A stretch of DNA of 64,000 nt from Thamnaconus septentrionalis (GCA_009823395.1 CM020515.1:17861489-17925488), one strand, 5' to 3'; positions 38,701 through 52,845 are shown, counted from the first letter of the stretch. Program-made: numbers and translations. The notes: generated by a model from the letters alone, not told the origin.

Positions 38701-39399
38701 AGCAGTTGTTGTTGCAGCAGACAGGTATTTTAAAATCCAGTCACGTTTCGACTGTTAGCGGCATACTAAATTAATGAGACACATCTCTCTAACTTACACA
38801 AGGAACCTTTCGCTGACAAGGACCGGCGGCTCAGCGAAGACCAAAATGTCCCACGCCACTCCCCCATGCGCTCCTTTTAATAACATTTGTGTTATTGTGG
38901 GAAAGTCATTTCCGTGGCTAATCTCTTTTCAAAAAATGATAGAGAGGAGTCACACTCCTTATATACTTTTCCCAGAGTCATCTTTAATTGAAGAGTCACG
39001 GCAGGATTAAATTTTATTTGCTCCGAGGGAGCAGTCGGTCCCGGCGAGGTGACTGAGGAAATTGATTTCGTGCCCTACATCCTGTCCTGCGGCTCCTGCC
39101 GAGGCGCGCTGCCATGTGAGAGCGAGCCGGGGTGCATCTCCTTATCAGGCAGTGGAGAGCTCGGCTACTCTGCTGTTGTTTTGCGGCGTGAAGCTGCGAA
39201 AGCAGAGGTCGGAAACGCGATAATGGCGCAAACTTGTTTTGTGAATCCAAACAAATAATGTCTGTCCAAAAAAAAAAGTTCAATCATGTTTCAACATTCA
39301 GCCCCATTTGGAGGACAGTCTCATCGTTGAAACTTGGAGCTGATTGTCAGGAAATGTGAGGATGTATATGCAATAAAGGTTTCCTTACTCTTCTTCATC
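32761..39399. other. Intergenic desert segment
   Basis: No gene is recognised. Open frames at 33802-34182 (126 codons) and 34293-34811 (172 codons) have no identifiable domain, and I do not annotate them as genes. It contains a reverse-orientation CTCF-like motif at 34062, a TAATT-rich block at 36475-36600, and a CAC trinucleotide tract near 37601-37621. Confidence 0.5.
34062..34075 (-). promoter_or_regulatory. CTCF-like motif (one mismatch)
   Basis: GCGCCCTCTAGCTG fits the reverse complement of the CTCF core (SYGCCMYCTRSYGG) except T for G at position 13. Its orientation is opposite to the motifs at 933 and 3392. Confidence 0.35.
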
Positions 39400-39490
39400 T
39401 TCTTCTGCCGCATTATCCAGAGTCGGGTCGCGGAGGCAACAGTCTGAGCAGAGACACCCGGACTTCCCTGGCTCCAGTCACCTCCTCTGA
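39400..39490. repeat. Teleost interspersed repeat fragment
   Basis: GCCGCATTATCCAGAGTCGG, then GTCGCGGAGGCAACAGTCTG, AGCAGAGA and CCCGGACTTCCCTGGCTCC, follow the order of a phrase I recall from a common fish repeat. Its family is not assigned. Only about 90 bases remain. Confidence 0.5.
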
Positions 39491-40470
39491 TGGCCATTGG
39501 GCCTGGATGGGCACATACTCGGCATCTCAGATTTAAAAAAAAATCTCTGTTTGAATTGCGAAGCAGACCGAGGGTCATGACACACTCAGACTCAGTCGGT
39601 GCTCTTGGACTCGTTTCGGACAGAAACGCACAGTGAACGGCAAACCTACTCTAGACCTCGAATAAACTTTAAAAACAAAAGCACTGCCCTCGTCTCAGCT
39701 GCTCTGCCCACAGGCTCCGAAAACCTTTCATACCCTCTGAGTCGGAGGGAACTCTGGCCCGAGCCGACACCTCTGGGCCACTTGGCGTGCTCCCAACTTG
39801 ATGGCGTGCGCTCTCTCGGGGTGCCGCTGACGGGATGCAGTGTGCTGAGCTGACCTTTCGGCTTCACATTAGAGTGCGTTGGCCGCGTCCAGATGCTGTG
39901 AGTTCGGCCCGTGTGGACGGGAGCTGGTGTCCCGCAGCTCGTGTTCCCCACAGTGCGGCTTCAGATTAGCTCATTCCGCCAACGCTGTCGCCTCCTTCGT
40001 GTGAGATTTGCTACTTTCCAAATGTGTGAAATCCTGACACCTTGCTGTGGGGGCCCCCGAGGGGCCACTCTCTGCCTGCAACCTTAAGTGCGCAGCGGCG
40101 TGTCCTTGAACTCGGCAGCGACTCAGGTCTACACGCCGACTACATGTGAAGGTATCCTCAGGAGGAGCTTCACTCGTCTTTCCATTTACTTTTCATCACG
40201 TCGCTGGAAGCTGTGAATTGGAAAAATCAGGACAAGCCTTTTTGGAATGATCGGAGTCTGTTGACCAAAGTGGCACCTGATGACGCACTGCGCCAACAGT
40301 CTGAATGCCTTGTGGCAAAAAAAACCAAAACAAAATCAACATGAAAACAAAGAAAATGGCGAGAACAATGATTGCGAGATCTTGTGATTGGAATCATGTC
40401 AGTAGATGAGGGTGACAAAGGAACCAGCGAAGCAGTCAAAGACTCATCAACATGATCTGATCTCATGTAG

Positions 40471-40520
40471 GTTATTATTATTATAATTATTATTATCATT
40501 ATTATTATTATTATTATCAT
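40471..40520. repeat. (TTA)n microsatellite
   Basis: Imperfect ATT array with AAT and ATC interruptions. Confidence 0.9.
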
Positions 40521-43500
40521 CTGGCTGCAATCACACACCGAGTGCAACCTTATTATCAGGAACCTTATTATGGCTCTTCAGTGAATGCACACCTGCAAGG
40601 TTCACTGGAGCTAAGAGGGAATTTGTTTTTATTTTTCTATCACCTGGTTCATAAAATGGAAGCCACAACTCTTCACTTGATGAAAGTCATTTACAGCAAT
40701 CATTTCAATTTCTGCTGGGCGCCAAACCGCATGTTGCTGTCTGTACCACAGTGCAGTTACCCTTCACTGCGGAGCACTGATTGGCCCTCATGGTGCAGGT
40801 TCAGGGTTAAAAATTGTCCCACATCCAGGCTAAAGCTGAGCCCAACCTTCTGAACATCCATTCTGTAATATTTGAACACCTCTTTTTTTTGTTTTGTTTT
40901 CAAGCAGTTACAGTTTTTTTCCTCTAGAGTCGACTCCACCCTCTAAGAGACTTCTCTATGCAAACGGGGAAATGATAATAACTGAAATCAGCCTTGATAA
41001 TCTTCAAGGTGAATTAATAAAGAAAAGACTCATTCATCAAAGGTGACACACACTTATATCCTGCTCACGCTTCTTGCCAGAGAAAGCAATATAGCCAGGA
41101 AGTGGTAGAATGTAGACTGTAGTGTCGTATATCTCCAAGACTCCACATCCAATTCAACAATGAATCCCCCGCAAATATTTCATTTTTGTTTCTGGTTATT
41201 ATTCTCTGTGAGTGTTTCCATCGCTCTAATTTGCGTCTACCCTCTTATTGATTGGGCGCCGTCTACCTTTTATTGTTGAAAACTTTTGCCCCATTGATGC
41301 AAGCCCAGCTGAAAGACACTGTAAGTGCCCTCTCAGGAGAAATATAATTTAATTTTCAAACCAACAAAAATAGCTATTGTGTAGCGGGTATGACGTCGTA
41401 AATGTGAATAGTAAACGTCTGCGACGTTCTAATGATGCATCCTGCCGTCTTAAAACTGAAAACTTTAAATGGGTATTTTAAAAATAAAGGTCAGTCAGAA
41501 ATGAATTACAGAAAATGCACAATTATATTGAACTTTAATGCTGCGAAGATAAAATGACAGGTGGTGTTTTTGTGGATATCCTGATCAAAGCTGAGCAACA
41601 GCGATTCATCAAGGCAGCAGTGTTTGTGATGGAGTTACACCAGCTTATCTTCCTGACACAGGGCGCAGCTGTGAAAGGCCTCAACTATCTCTGCCTGTTT
41701 GTTGGCTCTTGAAGGTGTCCGGACACAGAGAGATTACCTTGAAGGGCCTTCGCACATATTATAGAGCTGTCAGTGGGGCGGCTGGTGGCCACTGACCGCT
41801 CGGCGGGAGTGTGACTTTCAAAGATAAAAAAACGCGTTACATCTGATGGTAACGCCGGCCCTCCTCCAGCAGCGCCTCGGACGGACTGTGTGGGTGCCGT
41901 GACTTCACCTGCCGTCACCTGCCGTCCCGAACGGATTAGATTAAAATCACGCAAATCCTGTTTTCCGCTTCTTAAAAATCCAGACATGAAGTGCTGATTG
42001 TCCGCCGCGTCCACAGGTGGCCGGAGAAGCTTCTCCAGTTGCCTCCCACACCGTCAGAGAACCATCCGGTGTTAGTGGCTGCTGCTCTAGGGCCTCTTTA
42101 GCAGGGAAATTACCTGTTAAGCCACAACGAGGTCAAGGCATTGAGGATGTAACTCAGTCCTGCAGTTAATCCAACAGTCATAGCTACGGTAATCCTCCAG
42201 GCTCACTGCCTGCACTGCAGATAGTATGATGGACAAAATGATCATAAAATCATTTTTATTATCATTATTATTATTATTACACACAAATGCAAAATAATAT
42301 ATGAATCAAACATCCAGTGTTTTTTTTTTTTTCATTTTCATTTGTAACCTTGTTTTAACTGTAACATGTTTATTGTAACTGGAATCATAAATTTAAGATC
42401 AACACGTTAAAATGACGCAAGTAAAGCAACAGTCAACCGCTACCGTGAGTCTTGTAGTTGTGAAATAATAATATTAATCAGCACTCAGGCCGGTGCGCTT
42501 CTGTGGGATTTCATCAGTCTGGTCCCTCCTTCTTTTCCATCCGTTGCTCTTCCTGTAATTAATGAAATCACCTTCTTCTTCACGCACTTGTAGAGTTTAG
42601 CTCGTGGCCTCCGTTATTATTAGCTGTTAAGGTGTCTCTGTGTCATCGCACTGGCAGCGCTGGAGTTGGTCTGCCAGTGACAGGGAGGGTTTTTAGCAGG
42701 TAATGATTTCAGGAGCAGGAACTCTGTCCATTAATGGCCATCTCCCACAGACAGGAAGTGAGCAATTGAGGCAGAAGTGTGAGATTTATTTATATTCAGA
42801 CCTGTTCAGCTGCTTTATGCACCACTAGCACTTGACAGATGTGTGAAATAATGGACAGAGGATCTCGACAGTTGCCAAGAAATACTGTATGTGTGTTTGT
42901 GCAGGTGGCTATAAACAGAGGGCTAAATAGGATGTTGGCATTTTTCTGTGGGAAAATGATTCTTGCTTGGTTGCTCCGCATGAACCCCGGATGAGATGTG
43001 AAGATCCAAATGTGCCATTTGTGTCAGGGCCATTTTGCAACTATGTGGATTTGGAGCTTCAGAGCTGTGAACTTATCTTGCAGCTCCAGAGCCACGACTG
43101 CTTTAATTCTGAGAGCAAAGTGATTTAAAAAAAAAAAAAAATGGATCCACTCCAGCCCTCCGCCGAGGTAATTAAACAGCTTTTAAAGACGGTCACGCTC
43201 TTCACATGTTTCACAGCAGTGACACTAATCCGCTAATGCTGCAATGTAATACTCACAAGCTCTAGGTATAAGAAGTACGATGATGTTTGGACAAATGTTT
43301 ATTTCTGGACTCTTTTTGGAGCAGAAGTCCTGGAAGACAAAGAGCATAACATAGACATATAATATTTCAATTTTATGTAAATAATAATAACAGGACTAGC
43401 TTTCAGAAGATTCAAAATTCAGCTCAGGGAGGAGGAAATCAAAAGCATTGAAATCCATAACACATCCATAACAGCAGGGCCTCTGCGTATAATTATCTGT

Positions 43501-43769
43501 TATTATGTAATGATCTTTGAGCCAGTGATTCTAAATGTCACCGTCTGGGTTTGTTTCCTCCTGTCTGAGCACCCATGAGGGAACCTGACAGGCGTGTTGA
43601 TGAGTCTGTCTGCCGGGGGCTCGGCCTCTCTCTTCTCTTGTCTCTGAAGCTGCATCGACAGCCGTGACGCTCGCCTCGCGCCCATCCCCGAGTGCCTCTG
43701 CGCTCGAGCATGAATTACTCGCAGAGATGTTGTTCAAAGAAAACTGTTCCTCCCCCTCGCTGACTCCTC

Positions 43770-43772
<3 letters not shown>

Positions 43773-43804
<32 letters not shown>
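43773..43804. repeat. (CA)n microsatellite
   Basis: About 16 CA units. Confidence 0.95.
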
Positions 43805-43807
<3 letters not shown>

Positions 43808-46685
43808 CGTCTTTGCGCCCCACAGCTCGGACGACACACTGGTGCGCCTCTGATGTTGGTTTGTAGCTATTAAAGGTCAGCAGTTCTTAGGTGACGCAAT
43901 CTGTTTTACGTGTATCACAGTCAGAACTAAACTAGAAGGTTGACATTTGGACTCAATGAGGGTTTTTGGGAACTGTCAGGTTCAGAATGAATCTGGAAGT
44001 GTTGCTGCAAAATGTCTCAAACCTGCAAATAGATTTTTTTGGGAGGCAACATTATGTCTTTTGAAATGCAAAAGAGCCTAAAATATGCCATTCAATTTGC
44101 ACCATAAAACTACAACTGTAAATTCCTGGCTGCCTCAGTTGCGGAGTAGCACTAATTTTACTTTTTAGTTTGTTTGTTCATTTATTTATTTATTATCTTA
44201 ACCGAATCCTGAAAGCTTCGTCACTACCTGTGCCCAGACTGTTGTAGCGTCTCGTGCACTGTTGGGTTTGCACCCACTGATTTTAATTCTTAGGTTCAGA
44301 TGATTAGGTAAAATCCATTATTGGAAAAACATAGCAGCACAGAGAAGGACAGCAGCCTTTGGTGGCTTCGTACTCGGCACGTGATTATTCCTGAGACATT
44401 CCTTCGCCCGAGCGGTACAAAAACATTTGGAGTGCAGCATCATGCAACGCCCGCCTGCAGCCAGTGCAAAATGACATGCAATCAAGGCTTTAGGTGCGTG
44501 CACACAAGACCGCATGCACGTAGAAAAACACCTGAGACGGATTGGAATTCTAATAAATGAGAACTGCTACAAAAAATGGGATTTTGGAAAAAGAACTGAC
44601 ACCAACTTCTGGTTGTGTAAATGTTGCTTTTTTTATTGATAGACCCATTGAAACCCTTGCCTTTTTTCTGTCTTACAGCTCATTTGTCCTTGTCTAACTT
44701 ATGAGCATCATGTGACTGTCCACACTGTCTATTATCAGAGATTCTCCTGCTGCTCTGACGTCCTCCTGTTTTTACCTGACAAACTTTACTGAATGCCTTC
44801 CACCACAAATGTTGTGTTGGCTACTGGAGTCGGCATGCAAATTCACAACGGCGTCCTTAATGAGAGGCACATAATTCTTGGCTGCACCCGGGGGCAGAGC
44901 GACCTGTGTTTGTTGGTGCAGTCACAGTTTTAATTCACTCTGTGTTGATTTTACTCGAGGTCGGATGGTTTCATGAGGGCAAAGCAAATAAAAGGGAAAC
45001 TCACAGAAAGCTGATGATGCACTATATCATGTCTTGGGGGTACATCAGCCTAATTGGCATTTATTTTCCCGTCTAAGGGCAGTTTGGACTGGCGAAGCGA
45101 GGAAACAAACGGTAGCTGGGAATGGGCGCCCAGCGCCCGGCGTGCTCATTGTGTTTGACAGGGCTAAACGCGGCCGACCTGCGGTTTGGCCTCCGCTGCA
45201 CACCGACCTGACAGCATCGTTTGGAAGCGAGACGCCCTGTTAGCGGCCGCGCTCGCTTTCCACCCGCTGGCCCTCCGGTGAGCCTCCTGCCAAATTGCAT
45301 TTCCCGAAAAACGAGGCGTCAAATGAATAGTTTGTTTACTTTAATTAGGCTCTGGCTTGCGCGCCGCAGAGAGCGGCACAAAGGGAGGCAGGGCCCGCTG
45401 TGTGAGAGGTGTTGGATGGATGTGATTAACTCTGCGGCACAGTATGGACTGTGCGAACCCCCCCCCCGTTATCTCCCAGAGAGGCGCGTCTGTAAGAAGC
45501 GAGTAAAAAGCAGAAGATTTGCTAATGAGTCCGACATATTCAGCGCAACGATTTTCGGCGAAGGCAATGATCCTGTGCCCCGCCCTCAACCGCTGTCACG
45601 ACCTGTTGACCTTTGGAAATTTGCTCTTCAATCAGCTCGGAGCCCAAACCCGGTGGAATTGTGCAGGAAAAGTGGAGCGCCGCAGATCTGAGGTGGCTTT
45701 TCTTCCAAACGCCGTGTGATACGCATACAGAACAAGCCTCGGCCGTTTGATTTTGAATTTTTACGCAGAGGGATGGAGTCTCACACCCTAATGAGTGCCT
45801 TTACCTGCAGAGAAAATCGACGGGGCGACCCTGGGCCGACTGAAATTTGAAGCGATGGATGGCGGCGCGGTCAGCGACTTCCCAGGAACTACAACGGACG
45901 GCAACCGGCACCAATTAACCTCTGCAAACGTGAGCTGACAGCAGTCGCAGCCGTTGGTTCTAAAAGACTTATCAGGAATTAAGAGTCGACTCGTCGAAGG
46001 CGCCGGTTCCCCGCTCATTTCCATAAATCCATCCTGACAGCTCGGTGGCGGCGGCTCACGGTGAAGCTGATTAACCCAGAAGAGACTCCCTGCCTCCTGC
46101 CTTTGCACCGCCGAGTCGGTCACAAAGCAGCGCGGCGACACCCGCCGAGTCGTCCGCCTTTGTGGACCCACGTGGACAATCTCTTGTTTCCAGTCCACCA
46201 CCCGAATAACAGATAAGAGAAATTATAAATCAGCTGGACTGCAAATCAAAAAAAAAGACTGAGTCGTACTGTGTGGGTGATTTTGTTTTTTTTCCCCCGT
46301 CTCACTCGAACCAAATAAAATCCGCGAAAAGCTCCTTTTAGACAAGTCGTGCAGAAATCCCCAGTTCCCTCAGTGGAGGCAGAGCTGACGGAGATCTCTG
46401 TCGCGCTCTCATATTCTGTCACTTCCCGCTCCATTCCTTCTTGACAGGAACATCTCTGTCTTGTGCAAGAGACAGAGAGACACACAACTAAAGAGGAGAG
46501 CCAGCTCTTTTTCTGCACAGGCTGCGGCTCGGCGTCCTGCCCCCCATCAGATCAGAGACTGCGGCTTTTTGGATATAATCTTTAATCAGCGGCTTGTGAT
46601 GTGAAAGCCGGAGAGTGAAAACAGGCCTTCTCTCAGTTTCACACCGCATGAATTCTTCCAGGGGCTCATTATTGCATCCGGACAG

Positions 46686-46687
<2 letters not shown>

Positions 46688-46724
<37 letters not shown>

Positions 46725-46729
46725 TGTGT
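46688..46729. repeat. (GT)n microsatellite
   Basis: About 21 GT units with a TTT interruption near the right end. Confidence 0.95.
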
Positions 46730-46949
46730 AAATGTCGACTATCTCTGGCAGAGAAAAATGAATCGTCTGGAGAGCCATCTGTCTGTCTGTCAGACACCAA
46801 ATGTTTGCTATTCCGTGTAAAAACACCAAAAATAATCCAAAGACATTTCTGGTGTCGAGTGAGGTCAAACTCCGCCGTCCCGCTTCCCTCAGACATGAAG
46901 GAAAAGTTGGTTTTCCACCTTAAAAGTGAAAACAAACTGGAGGCGGACT

Positions 46950-47009
46950 GGCTGTGGGCAGATTATTATCATTATTATTATTTTATATTTTTTGGCTGTG
47001 GGCAGATTA
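46950..47009. repeat. 16-base direct repeats flanking an AT-rich tract
   Basis: GGCTGTGGGCAGATTA occurs at 46950-46965 and again at 46994-47009, separated by 28 bases of (ATT)n-like sequence. It looks like a local duplication by slippage. Confidence 0.85.
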
Positions 47010-50000
47010 AAGGGACTTGGCGTTCACTTTGCCGCTCTTTCTTCCCTTTGTTGCTTGTTTTTGCTGCGGCTAGCCGGACAATTTAATCAGCCGCTGCTCC
47101 GTCCACTCACCACTGAGTTTTGTTCCCTCTCTTTTTTTTTTATTATCTGTCAGACGATGTGGCATGAATGTCTCAGCCAACTTTTGACTAAACCTTGTGC
47201 AGAATTTTGAAAAACTCCTTGTCACGTGTTCTTGGAAAGGTCAAGCGGTCATGTTTCTTTAGAATGGGCATTAGGGTCAGTTATGGCACACGGCTGCTGA
47301 ATATTTCAATTGAGTTTGAATTGAAACGCTTGCTGGTCCATTTCAAAGAGGTCCAACAAGATCTGAATGTGATGTTTGAACCTGAAGAAGTGAGAAGGAA
47401 TGAGAAAATGTCGTACAGACAAAACTATATTGTCAGATGTTGTGTAATACACACCTCCAGCATATGGCAGCAGTGTTCAAAGTCCAGCTGTTATTTTACA
47501 AATGCAGCCTGTCTTCCCCCCCCCCCTCATGTCTACTTAACTCACAAATGTAAGTTGTATTTCGATATTGTTACGTCCCAACTCAAGGATCAACTCTTAC
47601 TAATTCAAGTCCGTGAGGCCTCGGCGAGACAAGACGACAGAAACGTCTTTGTGAAGCAGAACGCCGCCTGGCTGCCCGAGTCCTGTGAAAGGTGTGCAAA
47701 ACAATCAAAGCTCAGCGTGCGAGAACACATAAAGCATCTGTCGTACAATCTAATTGCCACGAGGCCCAACTTCCCCTCCCCCTGCTTCATTTTTATATAA
47801 TCATGTCTCATGCATAATGCCGCTAATAATACAGAAAAGTATGAGGGGAAAATCCCCCTCGGGAAGCTGCGCCGCTGTGCGTGCAGGGAATATTGTTTCC
47901 CCGCCCACCAAACCGGTCGGCAGCGCCGCCGAGATGAAAGTGGAGTTAAGAGGCGAAGATATGAAAGGTGCAGATGCGGGGAGAACAATGGCCGGTGTGA
48001 TGTGTTCTATTTTCTCTGGCTGCTTCGCTGCCGTGCGGGTGGCGACGATGACGACGGCGGTGCCGGGAAGTCGCCAGGTGTGAGACGGGGATAATTGACG
48101 AGGAGCCGACACCTCGCCGGCCCTCGAACTAGCAGACTCTCCACCTACGCGTTGTTGCCGGCGATGTTGAACTTGGCGCTTTTATCTGTAGATCCCTGCC
48201 AATCGCACAAAATCTAACTTGTTCAGACAATGTTCAGAGGTCTCTTCTTCTTGGAAAACAGCAGTTGGGTGCATTGCTGACACCTTCTGGACTGGAGTGC
48301 AGTCAAACAATCAGCATCAGTTCCAGCAGAAAGCTGAACACCTGTGTTTTAAGGAGGAGGCTGCAAACAGAGGCTAACTAGGCTGTTTTTTTGTCCAGGG
48401 AGTGTTTTTGTTTGGGTAGCAACACAGTTGCTAGCTCCAGAGACTGAACACTCCTGCGGGGAGGAAAAACAAAACTATTCTGCTTGCAGTCACAGTCACC
48501 AGGTGCTCATGGCTCCATCTGCCAGACTGCATGTACGGAAACAAAACCGAGCCATCGTTTGTGAGTTGTCGTGTGCGAGTCATTAACATGCGAGTGTGTC
48601 CTCTGCGTTAACTGTTTATTTGGCATCTTTTGTTTTGTCTGATCCGAGGGGGCTTTGTTCGGAACTTCTCCCCTTTGTGCGCAAAACGCTTTGAAGTCCT
48701 TAATTCCACACGCACGGCAATGTTTGGCTCAACTCTGGTGGAAGCCTCTTAGAGACTCAAACACATTGTCCTCTGTGTGTTTGTCTGCGTGCCGCTTCGG
48801 GGGCTGGTGTCCCGTTTAAATGCTCGGCTTTTGCTTAAGTATTGAAATCGTGAAAGGAAGCGACAGCCTTGTGCAGGAAGAGTACCGGTGTGTAACTGGG
48901 CTTTCACAAGCTGTTCAACAGCTGAGACGGATAAGTGATCAGAACAGGAAAAAAAAAAAAAATTCACACTTTTTTTTTCCCCCCAACGATGCTCAGTATT
49001 TGCTCGTCGCCCTCATCCTGACGTATTGAGAAGGTCACCACTCTGGTGCTTGGCCGTGTCGCCGGCGCTTTAAGCGGCAGAGTCCCTTTGATCGGACTTG
49101 CGTTTCCAGCTGCGAGTGGATGAGGAGGGTCACGATCTGGATGCTCGCGCTGCCGCCACATCCACCAACAGTCTAAAAAAAGACAACAATGGTTTTCCTA
49201 CACCACGCAGCAGTGCTTTTGTCCACTGAGCACTTTGAAGAGGCCGGTGAGGTTTAATTCACCCGCCGGTGTGAAATGCCTGAGTTTTTTTTTTGTTTTT
49301 TTTAAACGGGCTCGTTGGCACGACGACAGGTGGGCAGATGTTCAAACGGCGTGTCCGTCCGCGCTCCATTCTCCGTGTTTGGCTGCCTTTTAAAGGCGGA
49401 CGCCGCGGGATGGAGATTAGGTCCAAGCTGTGCAAGCGCAGCGCCGTGTTGTGGGTCCGTCGCGTGGACGGCTGATTTTACACTTCAAAGGCGAGGAGGA
49501 GCTGCGTCCACATCGTCTTGACGACGGCGCGCGCGGGGCTTCGGGCGGGAGCGTCGAGGGACCGCACGCCGTGACGTCTTACTGGTTGGTTAAGTGCTGT
49601 TTGCCCTCCATTAACCCCAGTTGAGCCTGTTTGAATGGACTCACCCAGTACAACCACACCAAACTCAAACCTTGACCAAGAGATATTTCAGGGGGGAGAA
49701 ATTTTGTCTGTTTCAAAGAGCTCAGTAATTACAGTCAGCAAAAAAAAAATAGTGTGATTTTACCAAAGTACACAATGATATGTAGGGAAATAGACTTGAT
49801 GGAATTAACATTCTTTTTGTGTGTCAGCAATACGTCTGCATTTGTTGACTTAATAAAAATAGATAAACACAGATTTTGGTGCCTGATTTGCAAGTAAGTT
49901 CTTATTCATAGCGCAGCTGAGTTACCTCAGTGTGTCTTACAGAAAGAAGCAACTGACATATTGTTCAAGCTACATGCAAATGCAATTTAAAGAGAGTCAT

Positions 50001-50732
50001 CACATTTTAAGATTGTTGTTCTAGACATTTTTATCTAGTGAAAGTGCTCCAACTCGGACAGGGAAGTTGTTGTCGGAGACATGCTTTGCGTATCCGAAAT
50101 GTGTCACAGCCGAGTGCCGCTTGCTTTCAAATAAAGACAACGAGCTCTGCATATCTTAGCACGTCAAACCTTCACTTGCTCACGACTGCAACCTCGCACA
50201 GATAAAGACCAGGCTGCAACTTTTCTCCCCTTTGCAGATATTTGCAGTCAAAAACTTTCCATCCAACACTTCAGACATCCTGTCCGCGACACGACTTTTG
50301 TCCGTCAGCCTCGGCTAAGAGCGACGCCGACCCTGACGTCTCACCGGGTTAAAAATACCAGGAACATGAATACTTAATGACGAGACAAGACACGGACAGG
50401 CTCATTAGCGGGATGTCTCCCTGCACTGTCCTCCAACTAAAACTTTGACGTGCCGCCGTCCCGGCCAAGCGTCAAAGGAGGTGAAAAAGTTTTGAATGCT
50501 AAAGCACATTGATCTTATCTCTCCCTCTTCCCTCTCTCTCTCTCTATCTAGAAAAAATACAAAGTACATTAATTTTCTGTTAGATGGCGACATGAGATGA
50601 AAAGATAATTTAATTAGAATTCACAGCGAGATGTTTCTCTGTGCCGCGTCAGGGCAACTGTGAATGAATGGCTAATTGGGCCACTTGTGGCGTCGGTGGA
50701 ATAACCACCACCACCACCGCCCCCACTTCTAC

Positions 50733-50735
<3 letters not shown>

Positions 50736-50771
<36 letters not shown>
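50736..50771. repeat. (CA)n microsatellite
   Basis: About 18 CA units, preceded by a CCA tract. Confidence 0.95.
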
Positions 50772-50775
<4 letters not shown>

Positions 50776-50961
50776 TCCACGCCTAAGCAAACACAACAGC
50801 TGTCCATCAACAAATCAAGCCACTTCTTTTCAGCCGCCGCCTCCTGTTTGCGTGGAGGCAATTAAACGTGACGCGCTTGTGTGTGCGTTTGTGCGTGCGC
50901 GCCGCTCGGGCCGTGTGCAGACAAGTCGGCCGCAGTCCGCCGTGCGCTAGGCTCTGATTTA

Positions 50962-51093
50962 TTCCTCCTTACCCGTGGCTGAGCAACCACACGGGAATCG
51001 GAATCAGAAGAACAGAAGAATTCATCCTCCTGATTTACTCGACCACTTTTTTCCTCCTTACCCGTGGCTGAGCAACCACACGGGAATCGGAAT
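50962..51093. repeat. 43-base direct repeat pair
   Basis: Identical 43-base copies lie at 50962-51004 and 51051-51093, 89 bases apart. Each contains a small stem with CCCGTG and CACGGG arms. The perfect identity implies a recent local duplication. Confidence 0.9.
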
Positions 51094-52203
51094 GAATTAT
51101 CTTAAAACCTGCCCATTGGAGGCTGCGCATGGCCAAGGAGCAAATGTTGTCGCCCGTTTCTCTTTCTTTTCTTCTCCCAATTCCGCCTTTTGTGGGAGGA
51201 CTGAAGTGTTGAAGCGGGAGGTTGATTGTGGAGAAGGACTATAGTGCCAGTCCTCCAGGGACACCCCGCCGGGTGCTCGGATGAACGTGCCCGGGCCATA
51301 GATCGAAGGGCCCCCCGATCAATAGCTGTCTCGCTGGAGCAACTCAACCCCCCGTGACCTGCGACGCTCTCCGCTGCTCGCAGGCCTGCGGATAATCACT
51401 GCAGGGAGGGCTGGTGTCAGCGGGGACTGCGCTCCGTCTCCAGCGCAGGGAGAAGTTTTGCTGCGAACCTCGCGCGGTGACCTCAGGCGCCCCTTGCGGC
51501 AGATCAATAGCTATGAGCTCTATTCATCACCGTGACACGTGCACAAATTTGGTATTTTCCCCCCGCCTCAAAGACGTTTGTGACATCACAGGCAAACAGC
51601 GGCGTATTTGTTCTGTGCGATTGCCTCAGATCTGCTGCGCCTGTCGGCGCCCCCGCCGTGTCATCACAGACGGGTAGCGGCGGTGATGAACGCTGCTTTG
51701 TTTTGATTTTTAGATTTAAGTCACATCTGCAGCCTAGATGTTAACTATTTGCCCTCCTTTGTGTTTGCTTTTTCATTCTGCAACAGGCCGTCGCACCTTT
51801 TGTGTGCCTAGTTCGCTGACTGCAACCTCAACACACGCTGGTAGGTTTCATGCACAATTTGTAGTATTGCGATGGAGGTTTGGGCTGGGCCATTTTGGAC
51901 AAAAATGAAATCTTGATTTATTTCTCTGAAAATTCAATGTTCGTTTTGTAGATTTTTTTTTGTAAAACTTCAAAAGACAACGGAATAAATGATTTCAAAT
52001 ATTTTATCTTTTTTTTTTTTTTTTTTTTTTTTAAATAGCAACAAAACCTCACAGTTCTGACTAACTATTGAAAACAATGCTTATTAACCTAGAAGCTAAT
52101 AAGCTGTAGATGTTGTAAACTAAACTCTGTTGTTAGAAGGATCTCAAAAAAAATCACAAAACAGCTGAAAACTGTTCTAGCTCTCAGTGCTTGCACTCTC
52201 TTT

Positions 52204-52207
52204 ACAC

Positions 52208-52238
<31 letters not shown>

Positions 52239-52239
52239 A
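52204..52239. repeat. (CA)n microsatellite
   Basis: About 18 CA units with a CG interruption. Confidence 0.95.
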
Positions 52240-52610
52240 ACCATATAAATCCTCCGCATCACTACGCCAGCATTTCATCCAGCTGAACGGTCGCTCTCCT
52301 CCGTGGCACCTGTAGATGGAAACCTGGATTCTGGACTCCATAAATATGAGTAATGGCTCTTCTCTATGCCCCATTTATCTATGTAATCCCTCGCCCTCCT
52401 CATCTATTTATATCTTTTCGCTTGGTTTTTTTTCCTGTGGCATGACGATCGCGTTCCGCCGGCGACATTGTGCTCGATAAGCACTTTTCCCATCCGAGGG
52501 AAAACCCGTTTGCCTGGCGCTACATCTTCTGCGAAATTGAACTTGTCCTCCTCGCGCTTTCTAAGGAAATACGACCGCCCAGATACAAACAAATGCTTGC
52601 ATCGTAACCG

Positions 52611-52622
52611 CCCTCAACCCCC

Positions 52623-52655
<33 letters not shown>

Positions 52656-52673
52656 CTGGTTTTGTGCTTTTTA
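52611..52673. repeat. (CA)n with flanks shared with 60153-60233
   Basis: CCCTCAACCCCC, then (CA)n, then CTTCTGGTTTTGTGCTTTTT. The same arrangement recurs in kcnj3 intron 1, so this is a duplicated or mobile segment rather than an independent microsatellite. Confidence 0.65.
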
Positions 52674-52818
52674 ATTCTCCACTTTACAGCCCTCAGCACT
52701 GGACAAAACTTTTTTTCACAGGCACTGTTTGAAATCCCTTTCCAAGCAGAGCAGTCTTTCACTTCTTAATCGCAGTCTTTAAAAGGACTTTTAATCACAC
52801 TCTCCTGAAGTGTAATAA

Positions 52819-52845
52819 TGTGTGTGTGTGTGTGTGTGTGTGTGT
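52819..52845. repeat. (TG)n microsatellite
   Basis: About 13 TG units. Confidence 0.95.

Larger units (their letters stand above)
39491..50961. other. Intergenic desert segment
   Basis: No gene is recognised. It includes TTA, CA, TG and C-tract microsatellites and CpG-rich patches (about 45100-45280 and 49300-49580). A 201-codon frame at 47195-47800 has no domain, spans a C-tract and overlaps an open frame on the other strand. Confidence 0.5.

Noticed and set aside
47195..47800. 201-codon open frame on the plus strand, the second longest in the window
   Set aside because: No domain or family resemblance. It runs through a C-tract and overlaps a minus-strand open frame. There is no gene-like context.
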